This document shows, piece by piece, positions 1 to 8,201 of a stretch of 64,000 bases of DNA; position 1 is the stretch's first letter; each line of letters opens with the position of its first letter. Origin of the DNA: Bacteriovorax sp. Seq25_V (GTDB taxonomy: Bacteria > Bdellovibrionota > Bacteriovoracia > Bacteriovoracales > Bacteriovoracaceae); the NCBI RefSeq assembly GCF_000447795.1, contig NZ_AUNI01000009.1:62001-126000 (forward strand), in the 5' to 3' direction. The position numbers and the translations under genes are program-made. The notes beneath the pieces are model-generated. The model ran no database searches, was not told the origin of the DNA, and worked only from the letters and a program-made list of their open reading frames with translations.

Positions 1-218
1 CCAAGCCCAAGCTTTCCTTTTCTTTCAATCATATTAAGGTTGCTATAAGTCGCTTGAAGCTTTTTAACAACTTCTGCTGTTCCATCTGGTGAGCCATCTT
101 CAATAATAAGAAGTGAGATCTCAGGATAAAGACCAAAAACAGTTGTGATCATTCTCTCAATATTATCAATTTCATTATAAGTTGGAATAATGATGAGTGT
201 TTTATTATATGGTAACAA
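1..218 (-). CDS. Glycosyltransferase family 2, N-terminal part (cut by window edge)
   Basis: This is the 5' end of a gene that runs off the left edge. The 72 visible residues contain the GT-A nucleotide-binding start of family 2: a hydrophobic strand into IIIPTYNE, then IEDGSPDGTAE and a KGKLGLG-like stretch. This pattern is typical of dolichol/polyprenol-phosphate mannosyl- or glucosyltransferases, which move a sugar from a nucleotide donor to a lipid carrier at the inner membrane face. No ATG fits; a TTG at 218 follows a GGAG ribosome site by a normal distance, so I use it. It lies 10 bases after the DCC gene and is probably in the same transcript. The acceptor cannot be deduced because the C-terminal part is missing. 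Family is sure, specificity is inference. Confidence 0.8.
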   Translation of the reverse strand, partial: MLPYNKTLIIIPTYNEIDNIERMITTVFGLYPEISLLIIEDGSPDGTAEVVKKLQATYSNLNMIERKGKLGL

Positions 219-227
219 GATATTCTC

Positions 228-608
228 CTATCTCATACATGACGGACATTTACGCTTAATGTTCTGGCGGTACTGATTGGTCATGTGGTGAAAATAATTA
301 ATAGCTTTTTTTCCCATATCACTCTCAATTAGCCAAGAAAATTTACTCACAAGTGGGTTGAGTTGCATGAGATAAGTGACAACTTCCTTGCCTGAAATAA
401 ACGTCCCATCTTCCTTAATCAGGTGAATTTCTTCATAACACTTATCTTTGTTTAGGAGCGGGAAAACTTCGTATATCGATTCATCCTGAATAGGAACCAT
501 CGTGATACTATCAGTTTTATTGATCTTCAGTAGTGAGTCTTTAAATCTGACGCAGAGTGAGCACTCTTGGTCAAATAGTAGAATTGGTAACTTTGGTTTA
601 TCTTCCAT
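228..608 (-). CDS. DCC-family (DUF393) thiol-disulfide oxidoreductase-like protein
   Basis: The 126-aa protein opens with a beta-strand and then the family-naming DxxCxxC motif (D13, C16, C19), as in the DCC family of small thioredoxin-fold proteins. A second CxxC lies at the extreme C-terminus (KCPSC), which is less usual and could pair with the first or bind a metal. There is no signal peptide, so it should act in the cytoplasm. Members are predicted to do thiol-disulfide exchange, but physiological partners are poorly known. It sits 21 bases after a secreted Cys-rich protein gene and before a glycosyltransferase; no functional link can be drawn from that. Confidence 0.78.
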   Translation of the reverse strand: MEDKPKLPILLFDQECSLCVRFKDSLLKINKTDSITMVPIQDESIYEVFPLLNKDKCYEEIHLIKEDGTFISGKEVVTYLMQLNPLVSKFSWLIESDMGKKAINYFHHMTNQYRQNIKRKCPSCMR

Positions 609-629
609 GACAACCCCTTTTGTTTAAAG

Positions 630-2411
630 TTATTCAGCGATATCGAGCCTCTTCCTCGCACTTACTTGGTAGCGGCGTGAGATGATATCAAATATTCCTG
701 TACTCTTGTCTCTCGTTATTTCTGCGGAGCGAGATGCTGTCTCTGCAAATTTGATAACACCAGAGTTTGTTCCATTATTAGTACCTTTCTTTCTTTTCAT
801 TTTATTTAACATACTTGCATAATCGTCGTTCTTCTTTGAGCTCTTAGATGAACCAGAAATTCCATCTCCTCCAGTAAACTTCATTGAAGGAGTTGTGCTT
901 CTTGCATTGTATTTATAAGGCTTATAGGCCGCATATCTTCTACTTGCACTTGCTTTAAACTTCTCTTCGTTCTTCTTTGATTCTGGAGTAGCTTTTTGTG
1001 AAAGAATCGCTGCTCCTAGTTCTTTTGATAGGCCAAGGGCCTCAAACTCTGCAAGGGTATTTTTTTGGTCATCGTTGAGAGGAGATTTTTCAAGATCAAT
1101 CTTATCTGCATTGTCTTTTAGAATCCCTTTTGCCATCGCAAATAATTTTCCTGAGTCTGTATTTACTTCGTATACGGTTTGGCCTGGCTTCATTGAGCCC
1201 TTAGCCATTTTTAGAAAAGGTGAGAGTGCCATGGCAGCGGGCTGTGGAATATGAATACCATCAAGATTACCTTTAATCGTCTTATCAAGACATGTATTCG
1301 TTTTTGCACAGGCACATGTTGCATCTGTTTTTAGCTGTTCAGTTAAACAAGAAACTTGGTAAGTCGTATCACCTGCAACACGTTGTCTGATCTCTGGCAT
1401 ACAGTAAGTAACATCATTCATTGTTTCAGGTTGAGAACAGTAACAATCACGTTCAGAAATAGGGTTACAAGCACCTGCTCCTTTAAGTTTTGAAGCTAGT
1501 TGCTCAACTGTTCTTTGAGCTTTTTCATGCTCTTTCTTTTCCCAGTCGTAGTAACGCCATAGAAGAGTAGAAGCTCCAAGTTTTAACCAGTTTTGCCAAG
1601 CGGTTGGACTAGCTGGACCCATCAGCATTGCTGTATAACAAGCTGTTGTTGCTCCCCAACCGATAACCTGAGTCTTTACAGATTTTGCACGACCCTCATG
1701 ACTCCTTGCTTGCTTATATAGCATATCCGCTTGGGTTTCCTGGGACTTCGAAGGTGTTTGCTCAATGAATTCTTGCTCAGTCTTTTGTTGAAATAAAGCT
1801 ATTGTTTCTGTTCCCATTGGAATGTAGCGACAGTAGTCTTCCATCTCATCTTTTTCTTGGCCGTTTTTTTTCTTGTCACCATCTAAGGCGTCTTCTGCGG
1901 TACTGGCGTCATCTTTTGCTGCTTTAGAAGCCTCATCTGTAAGACCTTCCTTTTCAGCTAGTTCCTGAGTGTTATCTCTTTTATTAATTAGATCCTTAGT
2001 TTTCTTACCTGAGTCCGAGCACATCGAGTCATCTACGTTACAAAGGTTAGAGACCCCACCTTCATTTTTTTTAAGAGTCGATCCAACTCCAGACATCCCA
2101 ATAATCATCGTATAGGCCTGGGCAACACCTTTCATCATAGTAGGTGACATACCCATGAATTTTCCACCTGAGGTAGCATCAGCGCCACTCACGATAGTGA
2201 GACATTCATCCTTATTATAACCCTTAGCCTCACACTCTTCGTTAAGATTGTCTTGGTAGTTTCTTTGCAAATATCCTTGGTGTTGATAATTCTCCATTGT
2301 CTGCTTTTGCTGATCAGTGAGATTTCCAGTGCGAATATCGCGAGCTGTAGGAGCTGTCTCTTGTGCAAGCAATGAGCAAGTAATAAAGAATGTGAGAAAT
2401 AATTTGTGCAT
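630..2411 (-). CDS. Secreted Cys-rich hypothetical protein, 593 aa
   Basis: I do not recognise this protein. It has a clear signal peptide (about residues 1-16, hydrophobic core followed by LLAQ-E), so it is exported. Visible parts are a hydrophilic N-terminal third rich in Lys, Asp, Glu and Ala (about 140-190), a hydrophobic stretch in the middle (about 250-285, GWGATTACYTAM and GASTLLW), a Cys-rich block (about 310-370, with CYC, CACAKTNTC and other cysteines likely to form disulfides), and a basic Ser/Gly/Lys-rich tail. An ATG at 2411 is used; the promoter should be in the gap shared with the metal repressor gene. It could be a lineage-specific envelope protein. No enzymatic motif is seen. 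Confidence 0.7.
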   Translation of the reverse strand: MHKLFLTFFITCSLLAQETAPTARDIRTGNLTDQQKQTMENYQHQGYLQRNYQDNLNEECEAKGYNKDECLTIVSGADATSGGKFMGMSPTMMKGVAQAYTMIIGMSGVGSTLKKNEGGVSNLCNVDDSMCSDSGKKTKDLINKRDNTQELAEKEGLTDEASKAAKDDASTAEDALDGDKKKNGQEKDEMEDYCRYIPMGTETIALFQQKTEQEFIEQTPSKSQETQADMLYKQARSHEGRAKSVKTQVIGWGATTACYTAMLMGPASPTAWQNWLKLGASTLLWRYYDWEKKEHEKAQRTVEQLASKLKGAGACNPISERDCYCSQPETMNDVTYCMPEIRQRVAGDTTYQVSCLTEQLKTDATCACAKTNTCLDKTIKGNLDGIHIPQPAAMALSPFLKMAKGSMKPGQTVYEVNTDSGKLFAMAKGILKDNADKIDLEKSPLNDDQKNTLAEFEALGLSKELGAAILSQKATPESKKNEEKFKASASRRYAAYKPYKYNARSTTPSMKFTGGDGISGSSKSSKKNDDYASMLNKMKRKKGTNNGTNSGVIKFAETASRSAEITRDKSTGIFDIISRRYQVSARKRLDIAE

Positions 2412-2552
2412 AAAAATAACCTGTCATTAGTGTTTTCAACATTTTAACACGTTCTTGCATTGATCTGCGTTATAAGCAAAATCTACCTTGATATATTTAC
2501 GTATTTTCAGTGCCTTATGCTCTCTTTGGGACTGTGATATTAAGATTTTGGC

Positions 2553-2582
2553 TGTCACAAATAATTGACATTAGTCAGTCAA
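2553..2582. promoter_or_regulatory. Cluster of TGAC/GTCA half-sites, candidate operator
   Basis: Thirty bases upstream of the metal-repressor gene contain four TGAC/GTCA half-sites: TGTCA (2553-2557) and TGACA (2566-2570) form a perfect inverted repeat with an 8-base spacer, and TTGAC (2565-2569) with GTCAA (2578-2582) forms a second, overlapping one. It lies 39-68 bases before the ATG of the repressor, where autoregulation would act. Binding by that protein or by a divergent regulator is inference. Confidence 0.4.
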
Positions 2583-2620
2583 ATATTGCTTTTAGCGCCT
2601 GAGCTTGATAAAGTTAGGCC

Positions 2621-3172
2621 ATGAATACTGATAAAAAAAATAAAGAAGCTGAATTATCGCACTCGATGGTGCACTACCTTTTGACTATCCATAAATTGAA
2701 AGAAGACAGGGGATATGCTCGTGTGACTGATATTGCTCGCGATCTTGGACTGACTAAAGGAAGTGTTTCAACAGCACTAAATAATTTAAAAAAGAAGAAC
2801 TTAGTAAAGGAAGAAGAGGATACAAAATTCTTACTTCTTACTAGTGAAGGTCATGATGAAGTTCACAGAATTTTATCATCAAGGACTTTACTATATTATT
2901 TCCTGAGAGATTTTGTCGGAGTTAGTGAAGAACTGGCCGAGAGGGATTCATGTCAGATGGAACATTTAATGAGTCCAGAGACGAGTGAAAAGTTCTTTGA
3001 GTTTATGAAAACTTTGGCCTGTTCTTGTGAGGATCTACAAAAGTCGGGTAAACTTCCTAAAGGTTTTAATTTTAAAACAACTCTTGATTTGTGTGATTTC
3101 ACGACAGCGGAAGAGTTTATGGAAGGACAAAAGGGTGACTCGTACTTATCAGACGACCACAAAGATTCTTAA
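2621..3172 (+). CDS. DtxR/MntR-type metal-dependent transcriptional repressor
   Basis: The 183-aa protein has the DtxR layout. A winged helix-turn-helix comes first (about 10-75, with VTDIARDLGLTKGSVSTALNNLKKKNLV as the DNA-reading part and an LTSEGH end). A helical dimerisation/metal region follows (about 80-140, with the family-like EHLMSPE). There is no C-terminal SH3-like domain, so it is the short, MntR-like form, and the Cys pair ACSC near residue 130 may contribute ligands. Such proteins bind operators when loaded with Fe(II) or Mn(II) and shut off metal uptake. The ribosome site is weak (AGG before ATG). A half-site cluster directly upstream suggests autoregulation. The siderophore genes at the right end of the window are possible but unproven targets. 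Confidence 0.85.
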   Translation: MNTDKKNKEAELSHSMVHYLLTIHKLKEDRGYARVTDIARDLGLTKGSVSTALNNLKKKNLVKEEEDTKFLLLTSEGHDEVHRILSSRTLLYYFLRDFVGVSEELAERDSCQMEHLMSPETSEKFFEFMKTLACSCEDLQKSGKLPKGFNFKTTLDLCDFTTAEEFMEGQKGDSYLSDDHKDS

Positions 3173-3839
3173 ACTAATATCTATTTTTATGATGTCCATA
3201 AATCTATGGGCATCTACTTATTGCTTCGAAAGATCTGAATCCTTATTCAAAGTCAAAACAGAATTAAAAAAAATCATGCTTAGTGATGAAGATGTCATTA
3301 TTGATACTAAATCTAATTGTATTGAAACAGCGGTCAGGCCTTACAGAGAAGGACTTATTAGTAAGTTCTTGCGCTTAAATTATAATACTAAGCCTGAACT
3401 CTCAAGGAAGTCGCAGATTTCTGGACAACTTTGTCGCTTTCATTTGAAAAAAACTGAAATGACAGAAAAGAAACTCGATAAGCTTGATATTGGAAAAAAT
3501 AATAGAGCTTCGACAACGACAACAAATGAGAAAGTTCTTTCTTCGCGTGAGATACTTGTCTCAGAAGGGCGTGTTGGTCTTCTAACGATTGATGATGAGA
3601 ATATCTATGTGAAGTGTGAAAAGTACTCGTCAAACTATGGTGTCGATTTTTCGCTTACAAGTGAATTTGCTCAGAGCTTAACAACATCAATAACAGTAGT
3701 AAAAGGTGAGTGGGTTAATATATCAACAATAAGAAATGACCTTTCTCAAAAATCTAATACTAAATCGCTTTCTCACGGAATTGAGTACAAGAAGCAAATA
3801 GGAGAGAAAACGATAAATTATTTCGTTTCAATACAATAA
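3135..3839 (+). CDS. Secreted hypothetical protein, 234 aa
   Basis: The frame is open from further upstream, but the best start is the GTG at 3135: it follows a GGAAGGA ribosome site and gives a normal signal peptide (Lys near the N-terminus, hydrophobic core LISIFMMSINLWAS, cleavage near ASTYC). The gene then overlaps the repressor gene by 38 bases. The mature part has a few cysteines (TYC, SNC, QLC, VKC) that may form disulfides, and strand-rich segments toward the C-terminus. I do not recognise the family. The stop overlaps the ATG of the next gene by one base (TAATG), so it is probably translated together with the membrane carrier that follows. Confidence 0.65.
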   Translation: MTRTYQTTTKILKLISIFMMSINLWASTYCFERSESLFKVKTELKKIMLSDEDVIIDTKSNCIETAVRPYREGLISKFLRLNYNTKPELSRKSQISGQLCRFHLKKTEMTEKKLDKLDIGKNNRASTTTTNEKVLSSREILVSEGRVGLLTIDDENIYVKCEKYSSNYGVDFSLTSEFAQSLTTSITVVKGEWVNISTIRNDLSQKSNTKSLSHGIEYKKQIGEKTINYFVSIQ

Positions 3840-5086
3840 TGATTTTCAGTACAATTAAAAATATTCATCAAGAATTTGTGAATATAGACAAGAAAGATAG
3901 AAGAAATATTTTAGCAGTCGCTTTTAATTTATTTCTCGTTCTTTTTTCTTATCCAATGATTCGTTCAGCATCAACAGCTATTTTCTTGGAGAAGTTTGGT
4001 GCGAAGAATACACCTCTCGTTTGGATTCTTTCAGTTATTGCCTTGTCTTTGTCCGTAACTTTGTTTAACCGTTTTCAAAAAAAGAAAGATGTTTTCTTCT
4101 TATATAATTTTGTAGTTTTTGTAACTGTAATCTTCTTTTTAATTTGTAATGGACTTTATTATTTAGATTTCAGTTACTCATCTTATTTTTATTATGTCTG
4201 GAAAGAAGTTTATATTATCTTGCTTGTTCACTTATCTCTTGGATATCTAAATGCAAGTGTTGAGTATAAAGTTGCAAAATTAACTTATGGACCGCTTGGA
4301 GCACTGGGGAGTCTTGGAGGAGTTCTAGGTGGTATTGCAACTAACAAGTTTATTCCATGGATGAATGCAATTAATGGCGGACATGGAGTATTCTTTGTCG
4401 GGCTTTTGGGAGTTACTGTCGTTGCGTTGACTCACTTTGTTTTTAGATCAACAGGAGAATCTGTTCATTTGAAACAAGATCAGAAAAAAGAATTATCTCC
4501 ATTAAGATCTGTCAGAGATGTAAAATCTTACGTTTTTTTAGTGGCATCGATTGTCGCCATATCACAATTTGTAATCAATTTAGCGAACTATAAATTTAAT
4601 CTTGGTATTGAAGGAAGTGTAAATGGCCTTGAGGAAAAGGCGACTTTCTTAGGCAACGTGTACTCAAATATCAACTTAATTAGTTTTCTATTTCAAATAT
4701 TTCTCATACCAATAATATTGAAGTTCATTAAAGTTAAGTGGGTTCACTTCTTTATTCCATTCATCTATATCCTTATTTTCTTTACTACTTTAGGACCAGT
4801 GGGTGGGTTTATTCCAGTGACAATACTATTTGTTACTTACAAGGGATTAGACTATTCACTTTTTTCAACTGCAAAGGAAATGTTATACTTCCCACTGTTG
4901 GATGTGCAGAAATATGGAGCCAAGTACATTGTTGATATGATCGTCTATAGAGCTTCTAAGATGGTGATTTCGGCGGTACTACTCATTTATAACACGGCAT
5001 TTTTTGTTGACTGTACTCTAGGAATTTGCTTAATTGTTTGGATAATATTAACGGCTTTTTTATTTACAAAGAAGCACGATAGATAA
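3839..5086 (+). CDS. NTT/Tlc-like nucleotide transporter homologue (MFS fold)
   Basis: The 415-aa protein is almost entirely hydrophobic with about 11-12 membrane helices. Its signature is near the C-terminus: a stretch reading AKEMLYFPLL followed by KYGAKYIVDMIVYR. This matches the conserved R/K-E-x-LY-x-P and K-x-KA-x-ID-x-x-VYR pattern of the ATP/ADP translocase (Npt/Tlc) family and its free-living bacterial relatives. In Rickettsia and Chlamydia, family members exchange host ATP for ADP or take up NTPs. Here the substrate is not known. It would fit a predator that takes nucleotides from its prey, but that is inference. The gene starts inside the stop of the secreted-protein gene. Confidence 0.6.
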   Translation: MIFSTIKNIHQEFVNIDKKDRRNILAVAFNLFLVLFSYPMIRSASTAIFLEKFGAKNTPLVWILSVIALSLSVTLFNRFQKKKDVFFLYNFVVFVTVIFFLICNGLYYLDFSYSSYFYYVWKEVYIILLVHLSLGYLNASVEYKVAKLTYGPLGALGSLGGVLGGIATNKFIPWMNAINGGHGVFFVGLLGVTVVALTHFVFRSTGESVHLKQDQKKELSPLRSVRDVKSYVFLVASIVAISQFVINLANYKFNLGIEGSVNGLEEKATFLGNVYSNINLISFLFQIFLIPIILKFIKVKWVHFFIPFIYILIFFTTLGPVGGFIPVTILFVTYKGLDYSLFSTAKEMLYFPLLDVQKYGAKYIVDMIVYRASKMVISAVLLIYNTAFFVDCTLGICLIVWIILTAFLFTKKHDR

Positions 5087-5099
5087 CATTGGAGATATT

Positions 5100-7133
5100 A
5101 TGTCTAATCCATTTTTTTCAGAATATAAAACACCATTTGGAGCAGTACCTTTTGATGAAATTAAAAATGAGCACTACTTGCCGGCCCTTGCTAAAGCAAT
5201 CGAAGAGTTAAATTCAGAGATCGAAGCAATTAAAACAAACTCAGAAGCTCCAACTTTCGAAAACACAATTGAAAAGTATGCTACTTCTGGAGAGATGCTT
5301 AATAAAGTTTCAGGAGTATTTTTTAATCTTCATTCAGCACATACTAATGATGAAATGACTGAGATTGCAAAAGAGTTTGCACCGAAGCTTACTGCTGCAA
5401 CTAATAATATCAGATTAGATGCAAAACTTTTTGAAAGAATCAAAGCAGTATATGAAACAAAAGAATCACTCGCATTAACAGCTGAGCAAATGACACTTCT
5501 TGAAAAATCTTATAAGGATTTTGCTAGAAATGGAGCATTACTTGCTGATGCTCAAAAAGATGAAGTTCGAAAAATTGATGAAGAGTTATCAACTCTAGGT
5601 TTAAAGTTTTCTGACAACGTTTTAAAAGAAACCAATGAATATAAACTAGTTATTGAAAATGAAGCTGATCTTAAAGGTCTTCCAGAAAGTATTGTTGAAG
5701 CTGCTGCGATAACAGCTACTGAAAAGGGACATGAAGGAAAGTGGGTGTTTACTCTTGATTACACAAGTTATGGTCCATTTGTAACATACTGTGAAAATAG
5801 AGCGCTTAGAGAAGAAATCGCTCGTGCCGCTTCTAAGAAAGCATGTAAAGGTGATGAGAGAGATAATCAAGAGATTATTAAAAGAATCGCGGTTTTAAGA
5901 CATAAGAGAGCAAATATTCTAGGATATGCTACACATGCTGATTTCGTCCTTGAAGAAAGAATGGCCCTAAAAGCATCAAATGTTTTTGGATTACTTAATG
6001 ATCTTAAAGATAAGGCTATGCCAGCTGCAAAAGAGCATATCGATGAGATCAAAGACTTTGCTAATAAGCTTGATGGTATTACTACTCTTATGCCATGGGA
6101 CTACTCTTACTATTTTGAAAAACTAAAGAAAGAAAAGTATTCAATTGATGATGAAATGCTTCGTCCATATTTTAAACTCGAAAATGTTATTGATGGTATT
6201 TTCCAAGTTGCTAAAAAACTATTCGGCCTAAACTTTACAATAAGAAATGATATTCCTAAGTATCATGAAGATGTTATCACATATGAAGTTACTGACGCTG
6301 CTGGAAACCACGTAGCTCTTTTTTATGGGGATTACTTCCCACGCGCAACTAAGAGAAGTGGTGCATGGATGACACTTTTTAGAGAGCAGCATATCGATGG
6401 AAATACTGATATTCGCCCACATGTGGCCAATGTTTGTAATTTTACAAAACCGACAAAAACTAAACCATCTCTATTAACTTTCAATGAAGTGACAACTCTT
6501 TTTCACGAGTTTGGACATGGTCTTCATGGAATGCTTTCAAAGTGTAAGTATGAAACACTCGCTGGTACAAATGTTTTCTGGGACTTTGTAGAGCTGCCTT
6601 CTCAAATCATGGAAAACTGGGCCTACGAAAAAGAATGTCTTGATTTATTTGCTAAGCACTATGAAACAGGTGAATTAATCCCTGCAGAGCTAGTTGAGAA
6701 AGTTAAAACAAGTGCTAATTTTGGCGAAGGTCAAGGAACTTTAAGACAACTTTCATTTGGACTTTTAGATATGTCATGGCATGCGGCTGATCCATCTTCA
6801 ATTGATAGTGTTGAAGATCATGAAGAGAAAGCTACTCGTGATGTTAGACTTCTTCCAAAAATCGATGGTGGACTAAGCAGTACTGCATTCGGACATATTT
6901 TTGCTGGTGGATATTCAGCTGGTTATTACAGCTATAAATGGGCCGAAGTTCTAGATGCTGATGCATTTGAGTTTTTTAAAGAGAAAGGAATATTTAATAC
7001 AGAGGTTGCTGATCTTTTTAGAGAAAATATCTTGGAGAAGGGTGGGTCTGAGCATCCTATGAAGCTCTATAAGCAATTCAGAGGGCATGAGCCAAAGGTT
7101 GATGCTTTACTTAGAAGAAGTGGTTTACTTTAA
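5100..7133 (+). CDS. dcp: Peptidyl-dipeptidase Dcp-type M3 zinc metallopeptidase
   Basis: The 677-aa protein matches family M3 over its whole length. The zinc site is HEFGH at residues 469-473, with the third ligand Glu498 in DFVELPSQ 25 residues later. The glycine/tyrosine-rich substrate loop FAGGYSAGYYSYKW is near residue 605. The N-terminus (NPFF, then hyxPA) and the block ALFYGDYFPR resemble E. coli Dcp more than thimet oligopeptidase. Dcp removes dipeptides from peptide C-termini. No signal peptide is seen, so it should act in the cytoplasm on peptides taken up or left over from proteolysis, useful for a protein-consuming lifestyle. A TTGGAG ribosome site precedes the ATG. Oligopeptidase A is the main alternative. 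Confidence 0.9.
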   Translation: MSNPFFSEYKTPFGAVPFDEIKNEHYLPALAKAIEELNSEIEAIKTNSEAPTFENTIEKYATSGEMLNKVSGVFFNLHSAHTNDEMTEIAKEFAPKLTAATNNIRLDAKLFERIKAVYETKESLALTAEQMTLLEKSYKDFARNGALLADAQKDEVRKIDEELSTLGLKFSDNVLKETNEYKLVIENEADLKGLPESIVEAAAITATEKGHEGKWVFTLDYTSYGPFVTYCENRALREEIARAASKKACKGDERDNQEIIKRIAVLRHKRANILGYATHADFVLEERMALKASNVFGLLNDLKDKAMPAAKEHIDEIKDFANKLDGITTLMPWDYSYYFEKLKKEKYSIDDEMLRPYFKLENVIDGIFQVAKKLFGLNFTIRNDIPKYHEDVITYEVTDAAGNHVALFYGDYFPRATKRSGAWMTLFREQHIDGNTDIRPHVANVCNFTKPTKTKPSLLTFNEVTTLFHEFGHGLHGMLSKCKYETLAGTNVFWDFVELPSQIMENWAYEKECLDLFAKHYETGELIPAELVEKVKTSANFGEGQGTLRQLSFGLLDMSWHAADPSSIDSVEDHEEKATRDVRLLPKIDGGLSSTAFGHIFAGGYSAGYYSYKWAEVLDADAFEFFKEKGIFNTEVADLFRENILEKGGSEHPMKLYKQFRGHEPKVDALLRRSGLL

Positions 7134-7141
7134 AAATAGAT

Positions 7142-7165
7142 GGGCACCTAGAGTGCCCTTTTTTT
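7142..7165. terminator. Rho-independent terminator between convergent genes
   Basis: GGGCAC (7142-7147), loop CTAGA, GTGCCC (7153-7158), then seven T. It follows the M3 peptidase gene directly and overlaps the last codons of the opposing dehydrogenase gene. Confidence 0.85.
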
Positions 7166-8200
7166 ATCAAATATTTCTTTAGCATGTCTCCATGTGTAGT
7201 TATTAAGACCTTCGTTGCAAAGATTTAAAAGGTGAGGAAATAACTGATCTGAGAAATCTTCTGAACTTTCTTTTGGTAAAGCTGAAGGGAGATTATCTAT
7301 TGCAATGATACTGATATCTGATTCGAAAGCATTGATTATTGGATCATCCCAAGTTGTATGACTAGAGTAAATTGGTATGGGATTTAGTTCACTATTTGGA
7401 TCACAGCTGACATCAGAAATAATTTTTAGTGTTGTATTTAACTTTATTATGTCTTGATCTAAAAATGGATTTATTTTATCTGTCATCAAGACAGTGTTAA
7501 CAAAAATATCGTGTTCAAGGATTTCTTTAAACGGGCCACCTTTACTTGTTTCTTCTACATCCCATTTTGTTGATGATAGACCAAGGTCTTCGAGTAGTTG
7601 ATTAGCACCAGTTCCACATCTTCCTAGAGCACCAATAATGAGAGATGTCGGTGGTTTTATACCGTCAAGCTTAGTCTTTAATAAACTTACCCATTCTGAC
7701 TTATTCTGATAGTGTTTTAGCCTTGCTGGAGGTTCATTTTTGAGATGATGACAGTAATTTTCGACGGCAAGAGCTGCTCCTACATATCCGGCCCAGAATC
7801 CGAAAGCAGCAACACGACGACCATTTTCTTGGAGTAAAAACTCAAGATCGAATAGAATGCCTTCTCCTTTGTTATATCTCTCAAAAACATCTTTCGCACC
7901 ATCTTGGCCCTTAAAAATATGAGCAAAATAAATGTGCTTATGAGTAAGATTGAATGTATCCTCTTTTAACTCTTTGAGACCTAAGATAAAAGCATCGAGT
8001 GGAGCGTTAGTTATCCAAGAATTTGAAGGTACAATTGTTGCACCAATTTTTTTATAATCATCTATTGGGAAAATTCGATCTATCGATTCTTCGACTATGA
8101 CCTGGTGGCCAGCATTGATCAATTTTCCAGCATTTTGTGGAGTAAGAGGTGTACGTTTTTCATTCTCTTTTACTTCGTCTCTGAGCCATATTGTAGTCAT
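7148..8200 (-). CDS. Saccharopine dehydrogenase (lysine-forming type) homologue
   Basis: The 350-aa protein resembles the single-domain, NAD-dependent, lysine-forming saccharopine dehydrogenase and its alanine-dehydrogenase-like relatives. The N-terminus reads IWLRDEVKENEKRTPLTPQNAGKL, and the catalytic-domain block contains HIYFAHIFKGQ, LFDLEFLL and GFWAGYVGAA. The nucleotide-binding part has IIGALGRCGTGA. The enzyme family interconverts saccharopine with lysine and 2-oxoglutarate. Whether it serves lysine breakdown or a related amino acid reaction here is not clear; no other pathway gene is adjacent. It is the last gene of a minus-strand operon, 1 base after the MFS gene, with an AAGGA ribosome site. 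Confidence 0.8.
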   Translation of the reverse strand: MTTIWLRDEVKENEKRTPLTPQNAGKLINAGHQVIVEESIDRIFPIDDYKKIGATIVPSNSWITNAPLDAFILGLKELKEDTFNLTHKHIYFAHIFKGQDGAKDVFERYNKGEGILFDLEFLLQENGRRVAAFGFWAGYVGAALAVENYCHHLKNEPPARLKHYQNKSEWVSLLKTKLDGIKPPTSLIIGALGRCGTGANQLLEDLGLSSTKWDVEETSKGGPFKEILEHDIFVNTVLMTDKINPFLDQDIIKLNTTLKIISDVSCDPNSELNPIPIYSSHTTWDDPIINAFESDISIIAIDNLPSALPKESSEDFSDQLFPHLLNLCNEGLNNYTWRHAKEIFDKKRAL

Positions 8201-8201
8201 A

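Noticed and set aside
3027-3134. Longer N-terminus for the secreted protein after the DtxR-type gene
   Set aside because: It would bury the signal peptide and has no ribosome site; GTG 3135 has both.
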